Numbered from the stretch's first letter, positions 23,329-37,279 are shown. The stretch is DNA of 64,000 nt from Cryptomeria japonica (GCF_030272615.1 NC_081410.1:221577415-221641414), one strand, 5' to 3'. Made by a program: numbers and translations. Notes: a model not told the origin generated them from the letters alone.

Positions 23329-24769
23329 TTATTTAAGATTGAAATTTTTTCACATTACATGAGTTGGGAGGAGTCTCACTTCACTAGTAATTTTAATATG
23401 ATAAATAAAATTCTTTATTTATTATTACAAGACCTCCCAGGAGGCCTTTTCCCACATTAAAATGAGTCGAGAAGCATGCATACATTTAGAGGGAAAAATA
23501 AATCAGCACGCTGCATGGAAATGTAGAGAGAAGTTTTATTTGTGTCAAAAGAAAAGACTCTTTCGCATTAAGAAAACAAACAATGTGTGAATGGCATGTA
23601 TTTCTTCTAAACCTGTAGTTGAAAGGGAAAACAAGGAGTCTCAATCGAGATCTTCAAGTTGAGGTAGGGTTTTCAGACTTCGACGCCTTCTTGCAACTAT
23701 TCTGTCTTCTCACATGCATTTTGATCACCTTTATTTATGAAGGATTCATCGATCTGTTGATAATCTTTTCATCTTTCATGATTACATGCATCACTGTTTT
23801 GCTTTATTTAGAAAAGGGGTTTAATAAAGATGATGCATACCAGGATTACCTGTAAGCACTCCTAGTTGGAGATTTATTTTTTGTAAAGGGTTTGTATATC
23901 TATACGTTTCATCTCCCAAGGTTTTTGTGTTTTTTAAAAAGACTTCCGTGCATTTAAAAAAAAATAGAATGGTATTTAGAAAGCCCATTACAGAGATATG
24001 AAGAACAAGATTAGATGTTTACACATGAAAGACGATCTTAGCACCAGAGAAGCATTCTTTGATGAACAGATTAGAATGCAAACTACAAGAATAAATAGGT
24101 TTCATAACACTCCTGAGTACTGGGCTGAGTTAACAGTGCCAAAGTAATGAAGTCTGTAATAGTCAAAGACATTACAAATAGGATCACCAATCACAACATG
24201 TAGCAGCTTCAAAGATGTCAGTGACCTAATGAGGGTGATAGTAATTATATTCATAGTCATTGAGGATGGGGATCGTGACCTAAAGGTTTGAAGTATAGAG
24301 CTTGCGGTCCCTTCAACTGTTAACAGTAAGGGCAGGCTTTGTAGAGGTTAATGCTTCAACAATATTAAGAGTCACATGGGTTAGACAATAGAAAGGAACA
24401 AAGAATGGCAATGACAGAGAGCTCAAAGTCAAAAGCATCAATATCAATGTAATAGAGGAGACAGTTCACTGGCAAGGCAGTTCATCTTCTGACCACCATT
24501 TATTTTTCAAATGCTAAAGTAGGTTAGAATAAAGTAGGCCAGAGATCAATGGGAACCAAAAGAGAATACCCTAAAGAAAGAAGGGAAATTCTATCATAAA
24601 TGTTGGCAGACGAGGTTTATATAGGCACTTGTCCCCAATGTCAACTAAGTCTATAATAGGATTACTTTGCTTGAAACTATTTTTAGTACATGCTTTGTGA
24701 AAGCTAGCTATCAATCTTAAATTACATCATGCACAAGACATGTCCTTCTAGGATGTACATGCTTGTTCT
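23329..24769. other. Unassigned sequence
   Basis: No recognisable gene or element end. The open frame at 23619-23855 contains hydrophobic stretches but no start context or domain that supports a gene. A short inverted repeat (CCTCCCAGGAGG) lies near 23435. Confidence 0.45.
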
Positions 24770-24945
24770 TGTGCATTTTCTTCTAATTGTAGCAGGTGCT
24801 TATCCTCTCTTATTCTTGGTACATGATAACAATATCCAAAACATGATACATAATAATTTTAGTTCTTCTAATTCTAGCAGATGCTTATCCTATGCTATTG
24901 TTGGCACACGATAACAATATTCAAAACATGATACGTGATATTCTT
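24770..24945. repeat. Diverged ~90-bp tandem duplication
   Basis: The words TTCTAATTGTAGCAGGTGCTTATCCT and CATGATAACAATATCCAAAACATGATAC of the first copy recur in order in the second with about 10% differences. No gene is apparent. Confidence 0.75.
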
Positions 24946-25534
24946 GGTGCCAACATGGAATATATTGAGAAAGAAGAGATCGATGTTTACTTTGAGGCAT
25001 CAAACATAAAAAATGTTTCCATCCTAAAAACATTTCTTCAAGTTAGTTGTCTGAAGTTCATTTTTTTCCTACATTGCATCCCCGTATATGATATATCAAT
25101 TCAGCACATTCCCCGCATCAAAACTACAGCCATAGTTAATTCCCTATATAGGCTTGTGCTTTGGCTGGAGTCTTAGACTCATTAGGACCATTTGTGTTGT
25201 AAGTAACATTCTTGAAGATTACACTTATTAATAATATGAAGAGAGATAGAGTAGCCAGAATAATTAAAAACAAAATCACTTTTGACCATCCATAAGGCCA
25301 AATCTGTATTACATATCTAAAATATAATATTCAATTACTATTACAAATCTAAAACAACAAATACTCCAGAATGTAAAAATTTGCAAAAGATTTCATGAGA
25401 ACAGAAAGATTATAACTAATTCTAGCATTTTCAGATATTCAGACATGTTTATGTTTATGTGCTCCTCTCGTTGCAGAAGTACAACTTATTTTAGTTGAAA
25501 TTATTTTCCTTGCATCGAGAGTCTATATCTAGTC

Positions 25535-26306
25535 TCTTAGCATATGCCTATGAATGTTTTATTCCCCTTCATTTATCTAAGCGTATTGGGCTTGACAAAT
25601 CATGATCTGTTTTAGGTTAATTATTTGCAAAATATTGTATACAAGAAATTCATAGAGCTAGCAATGAGCTGATTTCATAGTGTTGGTAATAAGCTGATTA
25701 TGGAAAATTTATAGTGTTGGTAATGGAAAATTCATAGTGCTAGTAATGCACTAATATCATAGTGCCCATAATGAGCTGATTTGCCAAGGTTTTCAAATAT
25801 TGTGTTTTCCCTTACCCTTTTATGAATGCTTTAAGGATGGTGCCAAATATGATGATTTTTCTATCTCCTCTACTCTAACCAACGGTATCCACTCTTTGAG
25901 CATATGCCTATGAATGTTTTATGTCCCTTCATTTATCTGAGCTTATTGGGCTTGACAGATCATGGTTTATTTTAGGTTAATCATTTGCAAAATTTTGGAT
26001 TCAACAAACTCATAGAGATGGTAATGATCTGATTTCGTAGTGTTGGTAATTAGCTGACTATGAAAAATTCATAGTGCTGATAATAAGTTAATTTCGTAGT
26101 GCTGGTGATAAGATGATTATGTAAAATTCATAGTGTTGGTTATGGCAAATTCATAGTGCAAGTAATGAGCTGATTTCATAGTGCTCATAATGAGCTGATT
26201 TGAAAAGGTTTTCAAATATTTTGTTTTCCCTAGCCCTTCGTTGAATGCTTTGAGGATGGTGCCAAATATAATGATTTTGCTATCTCCTCTACTCTAACCA
26301 ACAAAC
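25535..26306. repeat. Diverged ~370-400-bp tandem duplication with an internal minisatellite
   Basis: Two copies start at GCATATGCCTATGAATGTTTTAT (about 25541 and 25900) and end at TATCTCCTCTACTCTAACCAAC. Within each, a ~25-bp unit (GAGCTGATTTCATAGTGCTGGTAAT) is repeated several times with variation. Non-coding. Confidence 0.85.
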
Positions 26307-28180
26307 CTCTTTTTATGTAAGTGTTGTGTCTTTGTTTATGAGCTGATTTCTTCCTATGTCGTTTGTCAACACAATCCTTTCAAAGATTGTGCACCTTTCC
26401 CTAATGAAATTAAGTTCATTTCCAAATATTAGAATTTCTTCGATATGTTGACTACATGGCATAGTTACATTTCACCCCAAACTCAAAGGAAAACAGATGG
26501 TTGTGGCCATGAGCTGAAAATAGCCACAAGTCCCACTCACTATGCAACAAGCCATGACTGTATAGAACTATTATGTGACAACATGGTGTGAATATAAAGG
26601 GTAGAACACCAAAAATAGTAGATGCATTGATGAAGCTAGAACAAAAATGGATGATTTATTGAATTTCAGAGAATGGTCATGTTCAACTCCTTGACTGAAC
26701 TCATTCCCTTCTTGATTGTTTGCATTCACCCTTTCCCTATGACAGTACCATTCACCTTGACATCTCAACAACCCTCACATAGACAACTAGACTCCAATTC
26801 TTATGATGACAACTTGGACTCACCTTTGCTCCACCAAACCATTTCCCATATTGTAGACACTAACAATGCCTACCAACAACATCAAACTTTTGTCAACTCA
26901 TCGACAACCAATATGACTGTGACTGTCCCACAATTGTTCCACTCAACAAACCCTTAACCATTATTTGTTTTGACAAAACCTTACATCATGGACTCTTGAA
27001 TTCTATCAATATTAAGATACCCTTAACACAATGCATTTAACACCCCTTGAAACCTCTTTGGACTTGGACCAACTTTCACGCAAATAATTCTGATTTTTCA
27101 CTGTCAATTTATGACAGTCAATACCCCCTTAACTGAGACAGTCACTCAAACAATATAAACCAAGTGTTCCCTTCCCTTATAATCACAAGAACACTCTCAA
27201 AACTCACAAATCCACTCCTCCAAGCCATCACTTTCCCTCACAAACACCTTGCATACACAAAACTTTGCCCAAGCTGCCATCTCACTGTTTTGTCTCAGTC
27301 TGAGACAAAAATTGCAGTCATCTTCCACCATCAAAACATGTGCCAACCCATTGCATGGTGACCTGAAAAAGATAAGAAATAATGTACAGACCCTCTCCCA
27401 TCATTTCACAAAGTTTGGGGCTTAGATCCACGAAACTAAGAAAGATATTACATTTTAATGCCTCTCAGGCTACCCAAATGAGGGTTTTGACAGCCTTCCA
27501 CTTAAATGTGAATATCTCAGTCACTTCTTAATGAAATCGGGTGATTCAAAAGCCAAAATGAAGTAGATTCACGCCTCCATCCAACCCAATAGGTTTCAGA
27601 ACCTGGCACTAAGTTTTTGACATGAAATAACGTCTGCAATCAGACTGTTATGCTGAAAAAAAACAAGGAAAACTATAGAAAACTCACTTTTATTCTTATA
27701 AAACTTTTTACATCGACCAACCCCTTGCATTTTGGATCATTACAAATATATTTAAACCTCTTCCCTTCATGGAGACTGACAACCAACTCTTAACCACCCA
27801 TAGAACCACTTTTGGGTGTTTACAACTTTAATTTGTTGTCAACTTGACACTTTTAGTTTGTCAATTGACAACTTTTTGATCTTTCTTACAACATGAATTA
27901 ATTTATCATCCCCATTAAATTGATATGGTCATTTTAGGATCTTATGAACACAAAACATTAAACAAAACCCTTATCTACCCCTTGAACCCCATACATGACT
28001 CAATTTGACATTATTTGCCCAACATGGCAATTATGACAACTTGATTACAAAATGACTCAATCTGAATAAATATGGCTTTAATAGCCTCAATTACATTATC
28101 AAATGGTCTTTTAGACCTTGTAGACTCAAAACTCTTCTTAGATCCTTTTATGGCCCTTTGATAGCCATTCTTTCCTTGGG
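26307..28180. other. Unassigned sequence
   Basis: No convincing gene. A 94-codon frame at 26673-26957 is Ser/Thr/Pro-rich with no known domain. GACAGT/ACTGTC words begin to appear here and become dense after 28.4 kb. Confidence 0.4.
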
Positions 28181-31100
28181 TGCTGTTTGGAAATGAGCTG
28201 TTATCACAAGTAACATTAAACCTCCCAAGAGAAAAAATGGCTTCAAAAGTGGCAGTCTGTACAACGCTGATTAATCCATTTACTAAATATGCATTGATAC
28301 TTAGTCCATTGTCTACAGCCTTGGAAGAGTTATTACCTTCATCAAATACATCATCAAAAACACTAATTTTATTATGGAGTATTTTAGATATTATATATAC
28401 ATGTTACATTCACCATCTTTATGAATTCAACCTGTTACTGGTCTACTTTCTGTGATGACTGAGAAATCTGTAGCTTTGTCTATAACATTTCAGAGTTGCT
28501 GCTTGCACTTAACCTAGACATGTGTATCTCTGCCCTTGAAGCTACTGTAGCTGCTCTTCAATGTTGATTGTCATGACAGTGCTATCTCCTTAGTGGACTG
28601 CTAATGATTGCTATTTCACTGTCCTTTACAATGGGTTGTTTAGTGACTGGTGACTTTTTCTATGGAAGCTTCTTTCACTGTCCCCTTTGTATACTTTTGT
28701 CCCTTGAGAAATCTCATCCTTTTATGAATGCCCTCTTACTGATATTTACCCTCTAAAGCAAGGTAACAAGGACTGATATTTGCTTTGGTTGTGTCCTCCT
28801 TATGAAGCCTGCTCTTGACAGTGACTTGTCATTGCACAATAGGTCTTTTCACTGCTTCTTTTATTATAGGTTGTCTTTATGTTGCAACATCTTACATGGA
28901 GGCCTCTTTACCTTCACTGTCTTTTGACAGTGACCTCCCCGCCCTGCAATTTATCTTTACTTACTGTCTTCTTGGCTCATTGATTTCTGATTTCCGTAAT
29001 GGAATGCCTTTGCCTTTGGTATCACATGCTCAGTCTAATACTTGTCTCTTATTTACTTGAAGTCACTTGGACTACAAAATGAACTGTCTACTATATTTTG
29101 TACCTGATCTTGACAGTGACTTTATTGCATACTATACTCCCTTTCTTTGTGTCATTTTGATTTATAATCTATGAATGCACTATGGCCATTATCCTAAGAT
29201 AGTGACTAAGATCACTGTATCTTCAGTGGTTGTGACTATATCATTTTGAGTACTATCATTGCCTAGGACTGCATATGAGACCAGTGCCCCTCCGTCTACT
29301 CAGTTGGCCCTCCAATAACCATCAAGAGCCCATAATACAGTATTTTGTGGCTTAGATCTTATGAATCACTTGCAGATTTAATGAGACTTGTATCTCTTTG
29401 TTTCAGGGTACTATCTTCTCCTTAACCTAGGTCACTTCCCTTAACCTTTAATTCTTAGCCTTTGGCATATAGAACAACTCATATTGCCTCCTATTTACTG
29501 ACCTATATCATTGATCATAACACATATGATTGTGACCCTTGACATAGTCCAAATGCTTTGGTATCTCATTGTGACCAATCCCTGTACAAAATGATTGATA
29601 CAACCAAAATAGTGCAGCACAGGAACAATAGTGAGAAAGCCTTATATTGCAAGGTAGTTAAATCACATTCTATGTGATGGCTCAATGACAAAGATATTTC
29701 AATGAAAAGAACATACATGCCATGAATCACTAATATTGTATGGCTTTTAACCCAAAAGAGCAAGAGAAATGATCAAAGAACAGTAATAATTTAATGATAG
29801 GGATTCACTGTGATTGTGTCTTTATACTAAAGATGGTATTGACTGCCTTTATCTCTGTCATTGAGACTATCGTTTGAGTGCATCATCATTGTGCACTTTG
29901 AACGGTCTATATTTTTAAAGCTGCAACTGTGTCTTTTATGCTGCAGACCCTTCTCATCACCGTACATGTCTGCTCCTAAGGTCTGAGATTATCTTTGTGC
30001 TATTTCAAAATCAAAAGTTTTATATCCTTCATACGTCTGTGAGTGCTGCTTTAAATCTATGTGCCCTTCTATGGTTATGGCAATCCTTTGTGGTTTGATG
30101 ACTGCATATATGGCTTCTTTCATGCTTATAACACTGCTAATGGTAGATATATCCTCGAACCTACTGTCTTTATTGGCACTGTCTTGAGTCTTATTTACTG
30201 TTATTTGACAATCTCCTCATCCTCAATCATTGCTCTATTAAATGAAATCCTCCTTTTAAGACTGTTTATTCATTGCTTTCTAGTATCACCAGCCTATGAC
30301 TGAGACAAAAGTAGCTTTTGAACATATGAAGCTACTGTGCACACATTTTATCATTCAATGTCACTAAACCTTCATGAGACTGCTCTAGCACATTCATTAT
30401 TTTATGACAGTCATTAGCTCTTTTTCATTACATCATCATTACTAAACTTTTGGGTGCTCTCACTGTGTTTGTGACTTCCCTTGGCTTATGTAGTATGTGA
30501 CCGTACCTGACCTTTGATGCCTAGCAGAGATATTTGCCTCAGATCCTAATGTCAATATGTGCTCTTCACTAATCTTTATAGGGCCTTCAACATATTACCC
30601 TTGTAACTTTTGATCTCAATATCTTGGTACCTTGATTGTGAGGACTGTGGTGCTAGTAGAGATTGTATATCAAACTCTTTGATAACTGTCCATCTTATTC
30701 TTATGACTACCTTGTGACTGTGAATGGTGTTTAGAGGGCTATTACTTCATTGGCTGTGAAATACCTTGGGAGTATGAATCTTTAGGTCTGTTCTTTGAGT
30801 TGCATCCGACTGTTAATGACCTGTCACTGCGGAGCTTTTTGACTGTCCTATGACTGATGACTATTCTTTTGTGGCCCTTAAAGCTTTCTATGCTTTTGAA
30901 TGGTCTCCGAACCTTTAAGTTTCTTTTATCTCCTTTGTGGCTGCTCATACTACCATGTAAAATCCGAAGGATCGAACCATATTAATACTCTTGGTTGTTG
31001 TGTGCTTTCATATCTGTGATGACTGTCTTATTAAGACTGTCAGGCCCTTTTAAATCAGCCCTTGGACTGTCATAAATGTATTCACTTTGTTCTAAGCTTC

Positions 31101-33015
31101 TTGTCCTTAGGTTTGTGTTTTTAAAGTCAGCTCCTTTGATATCTCTGTGACTATATTTGACAGTGGATTGACTGTGATTTGATCTGTGAATCAACCTCTT
31201 AAAGATTCTGTAGCTTTGTGAATGATTCTTTTGATAGTGATATACCACTGTCTAGGTACTCATTGCTACTCATATATCTTAGCTTGTCTCAAATCTCAAG
31301 CTTGTGCATCGAATCTATTTGCAACTCTTAGCATTCTCTAGACTCTTTGTGACTCTGAGTTTGCTGCCATTATCATGAACAACAGTGACAACAAGATACT
31401 ATTCCTTGGACTAATCTGGACTTAATGACCACTAGAGCCAATTCTTAAACAACGAAAACCCTATGTATGTAGCAATGAACTTTTGGGAAAAAGATGAAAC
31501 TTTTAAATGTGCTCTCCTAACTGTACAAGGATACTTTAAAGAAATAAAGTAAACACCACTGAAGGCAAACGCAAACATAAGATAAGATTTCTCATATACA
31601 CTAAATCATGAAAGCGAATCATAGATATATCAAGTCTAAAAGTGCAGACCATACTGACAAGGTATCACTGTCAAACATTACACAGAGATATGACTAACAT
31701 AGTATCAAAACAATCCCAGACCTGCAAATACTCCAAGATGACTAACATAGTATACTCCAAGATGACTAACAAGGTATCACTGTCAAACATTACACAGAGA
31801 TATCAGAGATATGACTAACATAGTATACTCCAAGATGACTGACTTGCAGAGTAAAACACTATCATCCTAAAGGCAAATCACCATGAAATGATGTTGATGC
31901 ACAAAGAATATAAATAGTAAAGAGCATCTATGATAGACACAGAGTAGTATCATATTTTTGATAGTATCTATCGTGGACCATACACAGTCATGAGGCTTAA
32001 TGATAGTGAAGATACCTTCAATACATCCTTAGGATTGTGATATCACCGATACAGAGTAGCCTTCCATGAAGTTTGAATCATGAAGACAATGAATAAAAGA
32101 ATACAGTGATAATAAGAGCTCTCTCTAAACAAATCACAAGGATGATTGTTATATGCCATGACAATGCCCATAGACAAAGAAGAAGGTTGTGCAGTCAGCA
32201 GATTAAAGCAAGATTCCAATGAACAGGGAAAGGTACAGTCTTCAAGGCCTGTGACAGAAGACAAAGAATGCAAATACAATAAACTCGGTGATGTATAAAG
32301 CATTCAAATAATGGTTAAAAGGGTAGTAAATACAGTACAATGATGGATAAAAGACACCAAATCTTAACAAATAGCAGTATCATGCGTAAATATTCAGAGG
32401 TTCACAATCAAAGATTAGTGACTACCAATATATACAGATAAATGATGAAAAGAAAATCTCAGCAAGTGAGAAAAGAGGTCAAAGGAGATAAAAGCATGAA
32501 ATGACAGACCCGAGATTACAATGTTCTTATGTTGCAAAACATCTTTATGATCTACTTTCTCTATCTGTTACATATCTGAGACTCCCTTCACCCCGAGTTC
32601 CTTGTGAGTGCCTGTGACTTTGACTGCAGCTTTTTATGGACCTTTTGACAGTGTTTTATGGCTGTGACTGTGTTGGTGACAGTCATGAATGATTATTTCA
32701 TTATGGAGAAGATTGTCAATTGAAAATACTATCACAGTTCCCTTTTGACATTACTGGTCATGAGTTTGTCTATAGTATTCTAGGGCTCGAACCTTTAACT
32801 GATTCACATGTCATCTACAGTTATATCTGCTACCTTCTGCAAGAGTTGATGCTGTTCAATAGACCTGAGTTTTCATATACATGTTCATGACTATATATCC
32901 CTCATTATTACAGCTCTACCCCTACCTTGACAAAGATCTATGCATGTTGTCTTTGTTTCATGCATGAGGGCACTGATATGTCTTTGAGTTTGAAAATCTT
33001 TGTAATCTGTTACTG
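28181..33015. other. Long tract dense in ACTGTC/GACAGT words, no gene found
   Basis: Across nearly 5 kb the words ACTGTC, GACAGTGAC and TGTGACT recur dozens of times on both strands at irregular spacing. No tandem period is obvious and no open frame has a recognisable domain. The minus-strand frames at 31248-30982 and 30948-30742 are Lys/Ser/His-rich readings of the motif-rich DNA. It lies downstream of the unrecognised minus-strand ORF at 33869-33016 and could be its 3' region or a separate decayed repeat. Confidence 0.5.
31660..31845. repeat. Short interspersed repeat around CTCCAAGATGACTAACATAGTAT
   Basis: GATATGACTAACATAGTAT, CTCCAAGATGACTAAC and GGTATCACTGTCAAACATTACACAGAGATAT occur two to four times in mixed order over about 190 bp. 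Non-coding. Confidence 0.7.
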
Positions 33016-33869
33016 TCAAATACAGTAACACATGGGCGCTTCTTTACTATATATTGTGAATGGTACTTTGAATGCATCTTCAAATGCCTTTAACTGTCCT
33101 ATGAAGACATCAATGACGATATCTTGTTGAAGGTTTTTGACTGTTCCACACTGAGTAATGACATTTAAGATGCTGTCATGAGCTTTTTTAACATTACACT
33201 GCATAGATCATAATGGGCATCCTCCTTTACCATCTGATATGCCACCAAAATGTTATTACTGGAGACAGAGTTTAGCCGTTTTGACTGGTAAACCTTGTAA
33301 TCAATAACCATTGCTGCAAACATAACATCAATATATTTGACATCATCTACCCTCATAGACCTTCCATCAAAAGTTGTGCCGGTAAGTTTATTCAGTTCAG
33401 TGTTAGATAACTTACATCTAGTGCCGAGAACGCCTCCCTTTTTGTGAAGACATGTAACATTCTTGATAACTTCCTCATTAATCTTGTATGACCGATCCAA
33501 CCAGATGAATTCTCCATGAATGCGGCTCAAAACATAGCATACCCATTATGCCTCATCAAAAGTCGGGAAATCCATAAACTCCATGAAACCCTTCCTCTGC
33601 AAATGTGCAAATTCCGGTTTCAGCTGATTGTCGGAGATTAGGTTTTCGGTGAACACGTAGGACAACTCATATCCGCCAAGTTCTTCAATATTGCAGTGGA
33701 TGTATGCCCTAATATCCTCAGTGCGAAGAACTCCATGATAAACTTGCGAAAATGCACCTAACGACTCGTCCAAAAGGGATTTGTACAAATGCTTCTTGAA
33801 AATGGGACAAGGGCGGTTCTTGATCTCAACCACTAAGGGAGTATCAATGCTGGATGAAGATGAAGCCAT
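33016..33869 (-). pseudogene. Unrecognised ORF, broken by one stop and one frameshift
   Basis: The start is ATG 33869 (MASSSSSID). The first 108 or so codons run to an in-frame TAA near 33546. The same frame resumes at WVCYVLSRIHGEFIWLDRSY and continues to about 33165, where a frameshift leads into a third piece (KKAHDSILNVITQCG) ending at 33016. Together they suggest an original protein of about 280 residues, mixed alpha/beta in composition, with no signal peptide or membrane segment. I do not recognise the family. On the same strand upstream are a gag zinc-knuckle fragment and an LTR, so it may be cargo of, or have replaced pol in, a retrotransposon derivative. It could also be an unrelated host gene fragment. 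Confidence 0.55.
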
Positions 33870-34254
33870 TGCAACCAAACACGAAAGTTAGGGTTTCTGT
33901 AAACATGAAAATACCTCGAAAATGCTGCCGGGAGATCAAATTGCTTGAAAGAAAGTGATTGCTGAAATCTCTCTAGAACTCTGAAACGCTCTGGAAATTC
34001 GCTCACTTGAATACTCGATCGTTGTGTGAAGAAAATAACTTAACTTTTCCTTTTTATCACTGTTAACCCTAATTATCCATTGTCATAAATGCTGTCGATT
34101 AGGCTTGACTGGTTCAGATGATCTACAAGTAAATTCCAGTAAAACACTAAAATCTCCTCAGTATCCATCCGCAATCATAATGTTCTGACTACAGATCAAA
34201 TCCGGGGTATCTGCATGATCTTCAATGATTTTCCTACCCCTAAGGCCGAATGCC

Positions 34255-34795
34255 TTAGTTACCAGTTGTATCTGCTACCGGTGTAGGGCCTGATGACTCT
34301 ACCGGTTGTTTTGCCGGTGGTGTATCAGAGTTTCTCACCCATCTCATCTCATGCTGCCTCTTGATATCTTCCACTTTTTCCTTGCCCTTCTCATCAGTGT
34401 TTCCATTATTTGCTGGTGGATTCTTACTTCTACAATAACTAGCCATATGCCTAATCTTGTTGCATGCATAACAAACAATATTGTTTTTCTGAATTGCCTT
34501 GTTAACCCCTTGATTTTCTTGATTTCCTTTTGATTTGCATTGATTAGCCATATGTCCAAATCTACTACATGCATGACATCTTACATTTCCAAGACCAGTG
34601 AATGATGCATTGTTCTGATTATTTCTATTTTTGCATTGACTAGCCATATGACCATATTTATTGCAAACAAAGCATGTACCATTGAATTTGTGAGCATTGA
34701 TTCTTCAACATTTCATCAAGTTTGGCAGAGCTGGCTAGAAATTTATCCTTGTACTCATTAGCAGTGACCAAATCATCTCTCATGATTATAATTTA
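34255..34795 (-). pseudogene. Retrotransposon gag C-terminal fragment with three CCHC zinc knuckles
   Basis: On the minus strand an EYKDKFLASSAKLDEML segment is followed, after a one-base frame change near 34700, by three CX2CX4HX4C knuckles: CFVCNKYGHMASQC, CHACSRFGHMANQC and CYACNKIRHMASYC. A Lys/Glu-rich tail ends at TAA 34255. Knuckles of this type bind the genomic RNA in the capsid. Repeated knuckles with GHMA spacing resemble Ty1/copia-type gag, but no protease or RT is present to confirm the superfamily. The fragment starts only about 12 bp after the LTR end at 34807, so the PBS and the gag capsid region are missing. Confidence 0.8.
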
Positions 34796-34806
34796 TCCAC
34801 CGGTAA

Positions 34807-35752
34807 TGTTAGATTTGAACTTATTCCTTATTAACCGGTTAACAGTAAATAAAATTAGAATGCATACACCAAATAACACAAAGAAAGGCAACACCATAAC
34901 ACCAGTATTTATATGTGGAAAATCCTGCAAAGGGAAAAACCATGGTGGGGTTGATACCCACAATATCTATATACCTGATCAAGGTATACAAATATTACAT
35001 AAGAGGGCCTGCACATGCAGAAAGGCAACCACCTAGAGCTCACTGCTCAAACATAAAATAGGAAGTCTCACTGACTTACAGAACATTTACAGGGGTTTAC
35101 AAATGAAAATAAACTTATAAATAGAATCTGGCCATGTTGGATAAGTTCCGGTGAATGCTCTGATATCCTTCTCTGTATTTCAGTTCTCTGATACTCCGTG
35201 CTACTACCGGTTATGCTATGCACTTGAAACTGCACACAGTCACTTCCAATCGCTGACTAAAATGCATACCAAAACTCACTGAAATATTCGCAACCAAAAG
35301 TTCGCATTCCATCTGATCTATCGCCGAGGTTATCTTCTTAAATATCCTTCTAACTTAACCATGTCGGCTTCAACAAGAAACATGTCAGCTGCCGGAACAT
35401 AATGAAAATCAAACATAAGTCCAATGACCAAGTCGACCATTACACATTACCACCAAAATCCATGAAGACATAATCAGGACCAAAAGATATCCTTAGCCGG
35501 GTCCTATCCATTACCGAGTTCTATATACACGTTACCGGGATCAGGACAAGTTACTGAGATGAAGAGTTAGCCGGATATGAAGTGAATGCCAGTGCCGGTG
35601 CCGGTGTAAAGCAATGTGAATACTAATACCGATTAGTGTAATGCATGCCGGTTAACTAAACAATGAAACCATTTTCCTTGAGATGATGAGTTGCCACCAA
35701 TGAAAACCCATAATGCCATTAACCCTTGTCAGATGAGTGTCAAATGCCAACA
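34807..35752 (-). repeat. LTR with TGTT...AACA termini (946 bp)
   Basis: On the minus strand it opens TGTTGGCATT and closes CTAACA. It carries many CCGGT/ACCGG words and a region reading ATCCTGCAAAGGG on the plus strand. The start matches the LTR that begins at 63213 in the plus orientation. Being minus-oriented and directly upstream of the gag knuckles, it would be the 5' LTR of that element. No second copy was found in the window. Confidence 0.65.
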
Positions 35753-37279
35753 CAATAATCTACTTATACTAAGTGTTACAATGTTTGGGAGATCTCCTTC
35801 CCCAACTTGACAACTAAATTTTGATACCAAATGACTTTTTTTTTTTGCAATATGTATTCAAATAATATACTTATTATATGCAAATAAATATTCAAAATAT
35901 ATAATACAAATATATACATATATATATATATCATTAAAATGACACAAGATTTACTCTATAAGAAACCTCAAAGGTGAAAATCCTTACCTCCAAAAGCACT
36001 CACACACTCAAATATATTATATCATGAACAAATAGTGTAATACACTAGTAGATTTTCTATAGAAGACTTCTAAAACATCAATCTCTAATTACATTCCATG
36101 TGAAGATGAATATCGTAGCTTACTCTTCATGGAGTTTTCTTCCTAGTTGAAAGTTTGTCTAGAGTTACTTATGTTGCATGCTTTATGTGTGATGCAACTT
36201 GTTTTTTACTTGAATTTTTTTTTTTTTCTTTTATTGCACATGTCACAGACAACCATTATAGGTCGTTGAAAGTATAAAAAGATAGTTTTGAGCATACGAC
36301 CTTATAGTTCATAAGTGATGTACTGAAATTTGGTATGTATTCATCCCAAATTTGTGGATAATGATGATTATCACATTATTAATTTTAATTTTTTATAAAA
36401 TTTAAATGATTTAAATGGTTTATTCTTTGAAGATAGTCATTATTTCTAATGAGAATCAATGACACAAGTTTAAGAAGCAAATTTTTTTTTAAGTTGATGT
36501 TGAGTCCAAAACATTATTTAGTTGAAAGGAAATGAGATATCTTCCCAAGAGCATAGTATCTCTTCAAAATATTTGTGATAGACACAAGTATGTCAAAGAT
36601 AAAATCAACTCACAGTCAAGGACATGCATAATATGAACAAATTAACACCCATATGTATTGCAAGTATTGTGCCTTATGCAACATTTATGATGGAGCTTCC
36701 TAGCTCATTCATTTTATAAAGTGATATTTTTTTAGTGCATAGTACATGTAATCTATTTCTTAGTATTTGACATGTAAATTTTAGTCCACCTATATTGACC
36801 CATATTTCATCACTAATGGTTCACAAGAATTGATTTATAATGAGCATTAATGGTCTATTTGGCACTCATTGGAACTAATTATACTCATAGGAATGAGCGG
36901 AAGACTTTTTGAGAGGTCACTCCATGTGAGTACTAAAATGACTCAAGCACATTAACTATGTAGTTTCTCAAAAATCAAGATTGCTTAGCGTGGTACATAA
37001 TTTGTAAAACTTTAAACAAGAATTGTGTTGTATGAATCTTTCATTATGGAACACTATAGCTTTTTCATTTATAGAGCGATATTCCCATAATGTATCATTA
37101 CATATAATGTTGTGTTACATGAGGATGTGTCCCCACTCCTCAAACCCTCATCCCCATCCTCATGGGTTCTATTGACTTCTTTTGTGCATTTCAGGCCCTC
37201 CAAACCATATCTCGACTTGACTTTGTGATTGTGGAGAATTAGTGCTAAGAATGGAGTGAATTCCTTGTATCTAATGATT
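35753..37279. other. Unassigned AT-rich sequence
   Basis: No gene or element end recognised. There are poly-T tracts at about 35829 and 36208, and scattered TA-rich stretches. Confidence 0.4.

Noticed and set aside
23619-23855. Hydrophobic 78-codon ORF
   Set aside because: No supporting start context, domain or conservation; membrane-like composition is common in T-rich DNA.
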